The position numbers and the translations under genes are program-made. DNA of 64,000 nucleotides, taken from the IMG/VR virus record IMGVR_UViG_3300006789_000019, positions 1 to 64,000 of that record; one strand, 5' to 3'. The notes under the pieces are model-generated. The model searched no databases. It saw nothing but the letters and a program-made list of their open reading frames with translations, and was not told where the DNA came from. This DNA comes from a virus. Numbering within the stretch: position 1 is the stretch's first letter; each line of letters starts with the position of its first letter. Shown piece after piece: positions 41,275-49,394 of this stretch.

Positions 41275-41279
41275 GTATG

Positions 41280-41287
41280 TATTTATA
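41280..41287 (-). promoter_or_regulatory. T4-type late promoter TATAAATA (sulfotransferase array)
   Basis: TATAAATA, the perfect T4 late box, on the minus strand 5 bases before the ATG at 41274. Back-to-back with the plus-strand box at 41293. Confidence 0.65.
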
Positions 41288-41292
41288 CTAAG

Positions 41293-41300
41293 GATAAATA
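41293..41300 (+). promoter_or_regulatory. T4-type late promoter GATAAATA (plus strand)
   Basis: GATAAATA 31 bases before the TTG at 41332. The transcription start would fall near 41307-41310. It is separated by only 5 bases from the divergent minus-strand box. Confidence 0.6.
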
Positions 41301-41331
41301 CCTTATATTAAACAATTTAGGAGAATTAAAA

Positions 41332-42570
41332 TTGAATAACATAGGCTTTATAGGCATTGGTAAATTAGGCATGCCATGTGCTGAGGGCATTGCAAAAAAA
41401 GGACACATAGTCAAAGGATATGATGTAGCTAATGTGTCAAGTGAGTTGGTTAACGTAGTTGATACTATCAAAGAAGTAACTTACGATAGTGATATTGTAT
41501 TCATTGCTGTTCCAACTCCACATGATCCAGATTATGATGGGAGTGGACCCACTGCACATTTAAATCCAAAAGACTTTGATTATAGCATTGTTAAAGAATG
41601 TATAATGGAAGCTGACAAACATATGAATAAAAACCAATTATTAGTTTTAATTTCTACAGTGTTACCTGGCACTACTCGCAGTCAATTTGTCGATTTAATT
41701 CACAATGCACGATTTGTTTACAATCCATATCTTATTGCTATGGGTTCTGTGGCATGGGATATGATTAATCCAGAAATGGTTATGGTTGGCACTGAAGATG
41801 GTTCAGAAACAGGTGCTGCTAAACAGCTAACTGACTTCTATAAAACTATTATGGAAAATGAACCTCGTTACATTGTCGGCACATGGGATGAGTGTGAATG
41901 TATTAAAGTATTTTATAATACATTTATTAGTGCTAAAGTAGGCCTTGTGAACATGATACAAGACGTTGCTGAAAAACAAGGCAATATCAATGTAGATATA
42001 GTAACTGAAGCATTAGCCAAATCTACAATGCGTATCATGGGACCACAATACATGACTGCTGGAATGGGAGACGGTGGTGCTTGTCACCCACGTGATAACA
42101 TTGCACTACGTTATATGGCAAATCAATTAGACTTAGGATATGATTTATTTGATTCTATTATGAATGCACGAGAAATTCAAGCAGAAAATATAGCACTTCG
42201 TTTAATTCATCTGGCCACAGAACACAAACTTCCTATTTACATCCACGGCAAAGCATACAAGCCAGGTGTTCCATACATAAATGGAAGTTATAGTATGTTA
42301 ATTGCGCACTACATTGAGGCTAGTGGATTTAATGTTGAGTATATAGATCCATTAACAGAATCTACTACACCAGATTCAATAAAGGGCGTGGTGTTATTAG
42401 CGCATAGTGCAAGTACAACATACAAGTACATGCAACAAGGCGGTGCCAGCACAGATATAACTTATTGCACATTTGAGGATGGCAGTATAATAGTTGATCC
42501 ATGGCGCAAATTTGAAAAGGCTGGTTGTACAGTTATTCACTACGGCAACACCCGAGGCAAAAAATGCTAA
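41332..42570 (+). CDS. UDP-glucose/GDP-mannose 6-dehydrogenase family, full length
   Basis: 412 aa from a TTG at 41332 (AGGAG 9 bases upstream). NAD domain: NIGFIGIGKLGMPCAEGIA, AVPTPHDPDYDGSGP, STVLPGTTRSQF. The catalytic Cys lies in GDGGACHPRDNIALRYM, and a C-terminal nucleotide-sugar domain follows (IYIHGKAYKPGVPYINGSYS). It oxidises a UDP- or GDP-sugar to a uronic acid in two NAD-dependent steps. First gene of the plus-strand island. Confidence 0.85.
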   Translation: MNNIGFIGIGKLGMPCAEGIAKKGHIVKGYDVANVSSELVNVVDTIKEVTYDSDIVFIAVPTPHDPDYDGSGPTAHLNPKDFDYSIVKECIMEADKHMNKNQLLVLISTVLPGTTRSQFVDLIHNARFVYNPYLIAMGSVAWDMINPEMVMVGTEDGSETGAAKQLTDFYKTIMENEPRYIVGTWDECECIKVFYNTFISAKVGLVNMIQDVAEKQGNINVDIVTEALAKSTMRIMGPQYMTAGMGDGGACHPRDNIALRYMANQLDLGYDLFDSIMNAREIQAENIALRLIHLATEHKLPIYIHGKAYKPGVPYINGSYSMLIAHYIEASGFNVEYIDPLTESTTPDSIKGVVLLAHSASTTYKYMQQGGASTDITYCTFEDGSIIVDPWRKFEKAGCTVIHYGNTRGKKC

Positions 42571-42599
42571 CCATTGCTCGCTCGTGCTAGTAGATTTCT

Positions 42600-43952
42600 T
42601 TAATGATGGCTAGCAAACTTTAGCTTTGAACCTTTGTACACCGGCTCGTGTAGTGTATTATATTTAAACGATGCGTTTTGTAATTTGGCTAAGTTTTGCT
42701 GATTACGTGGCAACATTTCAAAACGCCAGTTTTGCCAAGTTTTATGTGGTATTGCGCTTAGTCGTTCAACTTCATTAAACAATGCAATCATACGTTCCAT
42801 ATGATCTTTTATCTCATCATAGCTGTGGTTTAAGTAATCATCAAACACATCATAACCTAAGTCGCGCATAGCTTGAATTGCTCCTGGCTCTGCTGCTACT
42901 ACAAATGGCTGTAACATCATTATAGGTTTAAATATTTTTTCACTTTGAAATATAGTTTTTTGATAATAGTTTGTTTCTGCTACTAAACTAAAATAACTTT
43001 CGTCGTATGCTTGTAGAATAGCGTTCTCATAGTTAGTAGCTTGGTTAATGTGTAGATTCAAACCCTCCTCTTGTATGATATTCTTTTCGCCATGCTCGTG
43101 TACAAAGTTTTCCAAGAGTTCATATGGCACGCCAAAGATTTGACTTGTGCCGGCTACTATGTTTTCCACTTGTTCTGGTATGCGGTTTACTACGTCTGGC
43201 GCATTGTCGCCGTGATGTGTCACAATACCAAAGCTGTAGTTAATAGCAGATTGTAGCTTTCTATCATTGATTAGTTTTGCAATCATAATACGATGTGGAC
43301 GCATAAGTCTGTTTAGTGCTATCCCTTTAAACGGACGCTGCAAACGATTTGCGCAATGCTCATACATGCGTTTTTGCCAAAGATCGCGTATGTTAGTATA
43401 TCGCATCATACTGCGTTCCCAACTGTTGCGATATACTGTTGGAATACGATCATTTAGTGATAGGCTGAAATCACCTGTTACAAAAATAAAGTTTTCAGGC
43501 TTTAGCTTTGTACGTTCGTAAAATACGTCCCAGTCAAAATTTTTGACTGGGAAACCTTCCAAGCTGTTGTCTAAGACAATTTTACAACGTCCATTATCTA
43601 CGTCTTCTGCTACATCATCTGGAAGTTGCCAAGTCATATAACCACTGTCACGTCTAAACGCACTACAGAAGAAATCTAATTGTCCCAAACGGTTAGTATC
43701 TAAGTTTACATAATAAAAGTATGCACCTGTTGGACGTTCATTGGTAATATAATAATTAAGCTGTTTTGCATTATCTTCAATGTAGCCAGTGTCTGTACTA
43801 GTAAACTGGTGTGTTTGAAAGAAACCACACCAGTTACTATCTTGGTATTGAAGTTCTTTGTTAAATGGCCAGTTATCAACACCAATGCCATATCCATGCA
43901 CAGCTGGGCGTTTATAGTCTGGAAAATAAAATTTGTAGCTATAATCAAACAT
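42600..43952 (-). CDS. Conserved phage protein, possible glycosyltransferase (paralog of 50638)
   Basis: 450 aa from the ATG at 43952 (GGAG 6 bases upstream). The C-terminal half reads SEKIFKPIMMLQPFVVAAEP, then GYDVFDDYLNHSYDEIKDHM, parallel to the 463-aa protein at 50638-52029. The SEKIFKP-x-PF segment resembles donor-site helices of exostosin or fucosyltransferase-like enzymes. That link is an inference. The middle has FIFVTGDFS. It interrupts the plus-strand island. Confidence 0.65.
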   Translation of the reverse strand: MFDYSYKFYFPDYKRPAVHGYGIGVDNWPFNKELQYQDSNWCGFFQTHQFTSTDTGYIEDNAKQLNYYITNERPTGAYFYYVNLDTNRLGQLDFFCSAFRRDSGYMTWQLPDDVAEDVDNGRCKIVLDNSLEGFPVKNFDWDVFYERTKLKPENFIFVTGDFSLSLNDRIPTVYRNSWERSMMRYTNIRDLWQKRMYEHCANRLQRPFKGIALNRLMRPHRIMIAKLINDRKLQSAINYSFGIVTHHGDNAPDVVNRIPEQVENIVAGTSQIFGVPYELLENFVHEHGEKNIIQEEGLNLHINQATNYENAILQAYDESYFSLVAETNYYQKTIFQSEKIFKPIMMLQPFVVAAEPGAIQAMRDLGYDVFDDYLNHSYDEIKDHMERMIALFNEVERLSAIPHKTWQNWRFEMLPRNQQNLAKLQNASFKYNTLHEPVYKGSKLKFASHH

Positions 43953-43965
43953 TGTTTTCTCCATA

Positions 43966-43973
43966 GATAAATA
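43966..43973 (+). promoter_or_regulatory. T4-type late promoter GATAAATA (plus)
   Basis: GATAAATA 33 bases before the ATG at 44007. It faces the minus-strand box at 43984 across 10 bases. Confidence 0.55.
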
Positions 43974-43983
43974 CTATTATAAT

Positions 43984-43991
43984 TATTTATC
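43984..43991 (-). promoter_or_regulatory. T4-type late promoter GATAAATA (minus)
   Basis: GATAAATA on the minus strand 31 bases before the start at 43952. Face to face with the plus-strand box, so the two start regions overlap. Confidence 0.55.
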
Positions 43992-44006
43992 CAAGAGGTT
44001 CACTTA

Positions 44007-44861
44007 ATGATTTTACTAACTGGCGCTGACGGCTTTATAGGTCGTAGTTTAACACGTAGCTTGGGAAACGTTATTACAGTAGATAGAGCAGGATGTGATT
44101 ACAATGGTGACTTAGCTGACACAGAGTTTGTAAACAGTTTACCTGATGATGTTACTGTAGTAATACACCTAGCTGCTTTTAATAGTACTCAAAACTTTTA
44201 TAGCACACCTTTCACAGTGTTGTCAAGTATTGTTACACCAACAATGAACTTGTTAAATCGTTATCCCAACGCACACTGGGTGTATGCTGGCACTAGCGAA
44301 GAATATGCTAGTACTGTTAATCAAGGATGGGCACCAGTGCCTACTCCAGAAAACGTTGTACTAAGCATTGAAGATATTACCAACCCACGTTGGTGTTATG
44401 CTGCTGGTAAGATAGCTATGGAAAGTGCTGTAATAAGTCACAGCGTAGAGCATGGCAACACTTATACTATTGTACGTTACCACAATGTGTTTGGCGCGGA
44501 TCAAGTGCTACACTTTATTCCAGAGTTTGCTGAACGTGTTGTTAAAGGTGATGGCCGTGTATGGGGTGCTAGTGAAACACGTAGCTTCTGTTATATTGAT
44601 GACGCTGTTAACTTAACCAAAGCTGCTATGTACGAAAAGAATCAAATTATTAATATTGGTTCACCATTTGAATTAACCATTATGGACATGGCTGAGCGTA
44701 TTGTAAACATCATTGGATGTAACACAGAACTAACCGAAGAACAGTCAAAGCCAGGTAGTACCGCACGCCGTGCTCCAGACTTATCTAAGATTAAGAGTAT
44801 TGTAGGAGACTACACTTGGACAGACGTAGACACAGGTTTACGCAAGACATTAGGAAAATAA
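44007..44861 (+). CDS. NAD-dependent sugar epimerase/dehydratase (SDR)
   Basis: 284 aa. Rossmann motif TGADGFIGRSL at the N-terminus, HLAAFNS, a YAAGK catalytic Tyr-Lys pair, and RYHNVFGADQVLHF. Extended SDR enzymes epimerise or dehydrate nucleotide sugars such as UDP-glucose or dTDP-glucose. Position at the head of the sugar operon with aminotransferase and methyltransferase supports a deoxy-sugar route. Confidence 0.83.
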   Translation: MILLTGADGFIGRSLTRSLGNVITVDRAGCDYNGDLADTEFVNSLPDDVTVVIHLAAFNSTQNFYSTPFTVLSSIVTPTMNLLNRYPNAHWVYAGTSEEYASTVNQGWAPVPTPENVVLSIEDITNPRWCYAAGKIAMESAVISHSVEHGNTYTIVRYHNVFGADQVLHFIPEFAERVVKGDGRVWGASETRSFCYIDDAVNLTKAAMYEKNQIINIGSPFELTIMDMAERIVNIIGCNTELTEEQSKPGSTARRAPDLSKIKSIVGDYTWTDVDTGLRKTLGK

Positions 44862-44862
44862 T

Positions 44863-45390
44863 ATGCTACTAACAAGTGAAAACATGATTGGCAAAAAACC
44901 ACCTTTCTTCCATTCAATGGAACCAGGCAAGATAAATATTGTTATGATTATCTGTAACCATTGTCCTTATGTGCTGTTTCGCATGCCAGCTATTAGCCAG
45001 TTTGTACGCGACTACAAAGACATAGTAAAAATTACTGCTGTTAACAGTAACGATCATACACCGGATACCGCAGACAGTAAACTAGAAGACGCTCCAGAGT
45101 ATATGCCACAGTTTCAAAATAAATTCGATTTACAATGTGACTATTATTACGATGCTGACCAAACAGTGGCACGTGATTGGGGTGCTGTATGTACTCCAGA
45201 GTTTTACATCACAAACAAAGAGGGCGCAGTAGTATATCACGGTGAGTTTGACCCATCGCATACAAGCAATGATTTGATGCCAACTGGTAGCAGTCTACGT
45301 CATGCATTAGATTTAACATTAGCAGGCAAGTCAATTGATTGGGAACCAAACCCATCATTTGGTTGCAGTGTAAAGTGGAAGCAAGGATGA
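44863..45390 (+). CDS. Thioredoxin-fold protein (redoxin)
   Basis: 175 aa. CNHCPYV is the CxxC site of the family of about 180-aa redoxins found in Proteobacteria; the C-terminal PSFGCSVKWK is the family's typical end. DWGAVCTPEFYI carries the cis-Pro. It likely reduces or oxidises a thiol partner. It is one base from the epimerase stop and overlaps the next gene, so it is expressed with the sugar genes. Confidence 0.8.
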   Translation: MLLTSENMIGKKPPFFHSMEPGKINIVMIICNHCPYVLFRMPAISQFVRDYKDIVKITAVNSNDHTPDTADSKLEDAPEYMPQFQNKFDLQCDYYYDADQTVARDWGAVCTPEFYITNKEGAVVYHGEFDPSHTSNDLMPTGSSLRHALDLTLAGKSIDWEPNPSFGCSVKWKQG

Positions 45391-46178
45391 AAATAGGAAT
45401 AGTAGGATTAGGAGTAGTAGGCAAAGCATGTAAGACAGGCTTTGAACATTGTGGGTACACAGTTATACCACATGACATTACACTTGACACAAAGATAGAA
45501 GATTTGTTAGAAGCAGAGATTGTGTATCTATGTGTTCCTACACCAACAAACGACAACGGTGAATGCGACACAAGTATTGTAGAAAGTGTTGTTGCTGAAT
45601 TACGTCACGCAAACTATGAAGGCGTAATAGGTATTAAGTCAACAGTAGAACCTGGCACAACTGAAAGATTAGTAGAACAGTACGATGATAGAATTGTATT
45701 TGTTCCAGAATTCTTAAAAGAACGAAGTGCAGAGTATGACTTTATATTTAACCACAAGTTGTTGTTAGTTGGAACAGATAACGTAAACTATTACTATCTA
45801 GTACAACGTTCACATGGTAAACTACCAGAAGACATTATGAGAGTTTCACCAACAGAAGCAGAACTTATGAAGTATTATCACAATACATTCAATGCGTTAC
45901 GTGTAGTATTCTCTAATGTAATGTTTGAGATAAGTGATAAAATGGGTGCTGACTATGATACAATTAAAGAAGCATTCTTACGTAACAGTGATTTACCAGA
46001 TGAATACTTGGATGTCAAACCTGAATTAAGAGGATATGGTGGTGCTTGTTTGCCCAAGGATGTACTAGCGATGAACAATGCATGTAATAAACTAGGAATA
46101 CCAAATAAACTATTTGAGTATATTGATAAAGAAAATAAACTGTTTAAGAAAACAGTATTCAAGGGTATGCGGTTATGA
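45387..46178 (+). CDS. UDP-sugar dehydrogenase-like protein, shortened
   Basis: 263 aa from the ATG at 45387 that overlaps the preceding stop (ATGA). NAD domain KIGIVGLGVVGKACKTG, CVPTPTNDNGECD, STVEPGTTERL; the active-site Cys segment YGGACLPKDVLAM is present. The C-terminal nucleotide-sugar domain is absent, as in 26422-27372. Three members of this family occur in the window, one full-length and two short. Confidence 0.78.
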   Translation: MKIGIVGLGVVGKACKTGFEHCGYTVIPHDITLDTKIEDLLEAEIVYLCVPTPTNDNGECDTSIVESVVAELRHANYEGVIGIKSTVEPGTTERLVEQYDDRIVFVPEFLKERSAEYDFIFNHKLLLVGTDNVNYYYLVQRSHGKLPEDIMRVSPTEAELMKYYHNTFNALRVVFSNVMFEISDKMGADYDTIKEAFLRNSDLPDEYLDVKPELRGYGGACLPKDVLAMNNACNKLGIPNKLFEYIDKENKLFKKTVFKGMRL

Positions 46179-46744
46179 CACAAACTCATCTTGTTAGTGG
46201 ACACTTTACAGACAGGCGATTAGAGTACTGTATCGATCCAGGGCGCAGTATTATTGTAGGCAGTGACATTTGTGCTCCGGGGTATTGGGACAATCCAGAA
46301 TACAACAACCACATCAGTTACTGTGTTAAACAGTTCTTAGAATTTTGGTGGAGTCAACCTGTGTTTCGCAAAATTGCAGATTCAAACCCAATCTTGATGT
46401 ACAAGCTCGGAAAGAAAGCAAAACCGCATCCTGCTATAGAAGATTTAAGAAAAAATCACGGCGTGCCTGTAGAATGGACATCTATTGCCGAAACTCCGAC
46501 GTACAATCATCACGGTTATAATGCGTATCGTCATGCGTTTGTTTGGGGAATACACAGTGAAATATGTGTTGCCAATCACGTAAATGCTTTGGCTAGCCTG
46601 GATGCTCGTACCAAAGCTGTATATATGGATCGTGCTATAGTACCACTAAACACTGTTACAGGAGCTTCAAATGTATATGGACACGCTAGACATCACCCGC
46701 AAGTGGACGTATTAAATATTAGAAACTGTGAGATAGTCACGTGA
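46175..46744 (+). CDS. Unknown protein of the sugar island
   Basis: 189 aa. No family recognised. Rich in His, Tyr and Trp, with HISYCVKQFLEFWWSQP, TPTYNHHGYNAYRHAFVWGI and ARHHPQVDVLN. The many His residues suggest metal binding. Both ends overlap neighbours by 4 bases. Confidence 0.6.
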   Translation: MTQTHLVSGHFTDRRLEYCIDPGRSIIVGSDICAPGYWDNPEYNNHISYCVKQFLEFWWSQPVFRKIADSNPILMYKLGKKAKPHPAIEDLRKNHGVPVEWTSIAETPTYNHHGYNAYRHAFVWGIHSEICVANHVNALASLDARTKAVYMDRAIVPLNTVTGASNVYGHARHHPQVDVLNIRNCEIVT

Positions 46745-47580
46745 AACAGAATGTAATGGTATTTTCACAAACACGCAGCGGAAGTACTGCTCTTGTCAGT
46801 ATGCTCATTGATTATAAGAGAGTTTATCATCCTTATATAAACGAATGTAAAAAAGAATATTTGGATGTCGTGGATAGATTTTATCCCCGTGTCGCCGACG
46901 GCGGCACTATGTGGACAGAAACAGTAGACCGTCATTATGAGTCAGGCAATTGGGAGTGGCTAAACAGTTACTATCAAAGTGTGGACCACAGTGATTGTCA
47001 TTTTCAATATCCTGTGCTAAAAGCAGACACAATTGAAGCACTTACAGTGCCTTGGCATCAACGAGAACTGTTGCACAATCACAGTACAGTCAATGAACAA
47101 CAACGTCGAATCAAATTACTGCAACAATGTAAGCCCTGGGTGATAAAGATACTAGATTATCAAATACAAGATTTAAGCTGGATTGACCGAACAAACACTA
47201 CTGTAATTGTGTTAGTAAGAAACAACATCCTAGACCGAGCTGCAAGTTTAAAACGCAATCAAATCACTGGTGTGTGTCACGGCACAGATACCAGCAGTGT
47301 TGTAGTTGATGATCTTGTGTCGTTGGCAGATGTACAAAAATATATTGAGTTGGCTGAAGTTTTCAAACAACGTGCAATTGCACTGCAACCAGATGCTGTT
47401 GTTAGCTACGAATGGTGCGAAAAGTTTTTGTTTAGTCATAGCAAAATGACAAAGCTAAATCTACAGCCTGTTGAGGACTTCATAGCTGACTACGATCAAG
47501 CAGTTGAACTAGTGAAGAACAGCAGCAATCACCAATTGGAACTGTTTAATGAAAAACTTGTATTGGATATTATAAAATGA
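46741..47580 (+). CDS. Sulfotransferase-like protein
   Basis: 279 aa from a GTG that overlaps the preceding stop. FSQTRSGSTALVSMLIDY is the PAPS 5'-loop and VLVRNNILDRAASLKRN the 3'-phosphate site; VVSYEWCEKF follows. A fifth clear sulfotransferase, separate from the tandem set at 38-41 kb, and probably acting on the island's product. Confidence 0.75.
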   Translation: MKQNVMVFSQTRSGSTALVSMLIDYKRVYHPYINECKKEYLDVVDRFYPRVADGGTMWTETVDRHYESGNWEWLNSYYQSVDHSDCHFQYPVLKADTIEALTVPWHQRELLHNHSTVNEQQRRIKLLQQCKPWVIKILDYQIQDLSWIDRTNTTVIVLVRNNILDRAASLKRNQITGVCHGTDTSSVVVDDLVSLADVQKYIELAEVFKQRAIALQPDAVVSYEWCEKFLFSHSKMTKLNLQPVEDFIADYDQAVELVKNSSNHQLELFNEKLVLDIIK

Positions 47581-48368
47581 TTCACATTCCAATGGATACC
47601 AATGAGTTTTGGCCTGCTTTAAGACCAACTGAGTTAGCGGATGTTGAATACTTAGTAAGCAAAAATCATAGAAACGAATCTATGGACTTTTCTCACCAAC
47701 GTGATATCGGATTTGGAGTTTTTTGTAAAAATAACAGATGGGGATTCAGGGACGATAACCTTAGACTGCATAGACACAAAGAGTTTGACAAATGCTATAA
47801 AGTAGCAATCTACGGATGTAGCTTTGCGTTTGGAGCAAACATACCCGACACAGAAACTTTAGCCGGTCACCTTGAAAAACAAATAGATGACTGTGTGGTT
47901 TACAATTTTGCTGAGCCTGGTGCATCCAACGATGAAATTGTAAATAGACTATACTGTTACAATGAAATAGTAAAGCCTGATCTTACTGTTATACTTTGGA
48001 CACAACCCAGTAGAATATTGCAGTCTACAGTACTAGGCGGCAAACGTGGTTTTATCACAAGAGACACAGCAGCACTAACTACAATGGAGGCTTTGGAAAT
48101 ATGCGACGATGAAGAACTGCATAAATATAACTATCAAAAGAATCTTTTGATGGCAAGGTTGCTAACAAATGATAGAACTGTGGTTTGTTCATCTTGGACA
48201 CAATTCATCGAAGATTTGAAATCACAAGACTTGTATCATTTTGAATATCCAATATCATTATTACACAAACGAATAGACAACAGAACAATACAAAGCTCAG
48301 ATAAAGCACACCCTGATGGTGTTGTTAATGCCGAAGTTGTTCGACGAGTATTAAAATGCATAAAGTAA
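47577..48368 (+). CDS. SGNH-family hydrolase
   Basis: 263 aa. Block I is VAIYGCSFAFGANIPDTE with the catalytic Ser, block III PGASNDEIVNR with Asn, block V KAHPDGVVNAEVV with His. SGNH enzymes remove or add acyl groups, often acetyl on sugars. Shares overlaps with both neighbours. Confidence 0.75.
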   Translation: MIHIPMDTNEFWPALRPTELADVEYLVSKNHRNESMDFSHQRDIGFGVFCKNNRWGFRDDNLRLHRHKEFDKCYKVAIYGCSFAFGANIPDTETLAGHLEKQIDDCVVYNFAEPGASNDEIVNRLYCYNEIVKPDLTVILWTQPSRILQSTVLGGKRGFITRDTAALTTMEALEICDDEELHKYNYQKNLLMARLLTNDRTVVCSSWTQFIEDLKSQDLYHFEYPISLLHKRIDNRTIQSSDKAHPDGVVNAEVVRRVLKCIK

Positions 48369-48730
48369 AATTTTTAGAAGCTGACTTGTTTGAAGATCAC
48401 AGAGGAACTATTCGTAGTTTTTATCCTGATGAAAATATTGTAGAATACAATCTTATGATCACAAAACAAGGAGACGCCAGAGGATATCATTACCATCCGC
48501 ACTTTGTAGAGTATATGCTCATTGTTGACGGAGAGTGCTTGTTCAAAGAGTACGGCGATACAGTGTATGAAAAAACACTCACAGTGGGTGATAGTATACG
48601 AATACCAATTGGCGTAGCACATACATTTATTGCACTAACAGATTTTAAGTTTGTTAGTATGTTAACACAACGTTGGAACGATAGCAATCCTCCTATTGTT
48701 AAAATAGACGAAAACAGTAACCCATTATGA
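48356..48730 (+). CDS. RmlC/FdtA-type cupin (sugar isomerase/epimerase)
   Basis: 124 aa cupin. DHRGTIRSFYPDENIVEYNL, RGYHYHPHFVEYMLIVDGEC and VGDSIRIPIGVAHTF match dTDP-sugar 3,5-epimerase or ketoisomerase-like cupins. With the aminotransferase next door it may perform the keto-isomerisation that precedes amination. Confidence 0.75.
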   Translation: MHKVKFLEADLFEDHRGTIRSFYPDENIVEYNLMITKQGDARGYHYHPHFVEYMLIVDGECLFKEYGDTVYEKTLTVGDSIRIPIGVAHTFIALTDFKFVSMLTQRWNDSNPPIVKIDENSNPL

Positions 48731-48782
48731 AAAAGAATATCTTCTTGCAAGCCGAACTATATCTAAAGGAGCTAGGACTATT

Positions 48783-49394
48783 GTGAGTATGAATCCATTT
48801 CACTTAGTAAGTGAATTTGAAAAACAAATGGCAGAGTATTGCGGAAGCAAGTATGCTATTGCCACCGACTGTTGTACACACGCACTGTTCTTGAGTTTGT
48901 ATTACGACAAACAACAAAAAGGTTTCACCAGTGTTAGTATGCCCAAGAACACATATGTTAGTGCGCCTATGCAATGCATACACTTAGGACTTGATGTTAA
49001 TTTTGTTGACAAAGAGTGGACTGGATGTTATACTATAGGTAACACCAATGTTGTAGATTGTGCTCCGCGATTGCGTCGAGGAATGTACGAAAGTGGCACT
49101 AGTACTTGTATTAGTTTTCAGTTTAAGAAAATTCTCAGCACTGTTAAAGGCGGAATGATTCTCTCAGACGATCGAGAATTTTACAATTGGGCGCAACGTG
49201 CAGTACACGATGGCAGAGATATGAGCGTACCATACGAAGAAGATACTATTACATTCTTGGGTTGGCACTACTTTATGACACCAGAGATTGCACAAATTGG
49301 TTTGAGTAAATTACAAATACTGCCAGACTACAACGAAGATAAAGCTGGATCACATACATATCCAGATGTAAGTTACATAAAGGATTTTAAATGA
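48783..49394 (+). CDS. DegT/DnrJ/EryC1 aminotransferase, shortened
   Basis: 203 aa, about half the family's usual 370-400. Start at GTG 48783 with AGGA upstream; ATG at 48789 is alternative. Features: YCGSKYAIATDCCTHALFL, PKNTYVSAPMQCIHLGLDVNF, and SFQFKKILSTVKGGM, where a Lys would hold PLP. The region after 'PEIAQIGLSKLQ' is cut short. It may have lost its C-terminal domain or need a partner. A nearby stretch 48727-48783 encodes only a 19-codon frame. It should transfer an amino group to a keto-sugar. Confidence 0.72.
   Translation: MSMNPFHLVSEFEKQMAEYCGSKYAIATDCCTHALFLSLYYDKQQKGFTSVSMPKNTYVSAPMQCIHLGLDVNFVDKEWTGCYTIGNTNVVDCAPRLRRGMYESGTSTCISFQFKKILSTVKGGMILSDDREFYNWAQRAVHDGRDMSVPYEEDTITFLGWHYFMTPEIAQIGLSKLQILPDYNEDKAGSHTYPDVSYIKDFK

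Noticed and set aside
48727-48786. 19-codon frame between cupin and aminotransferase
   Set aside because: Too short and without recognisable content; the aminotransferase has its own AGGA and GTG.
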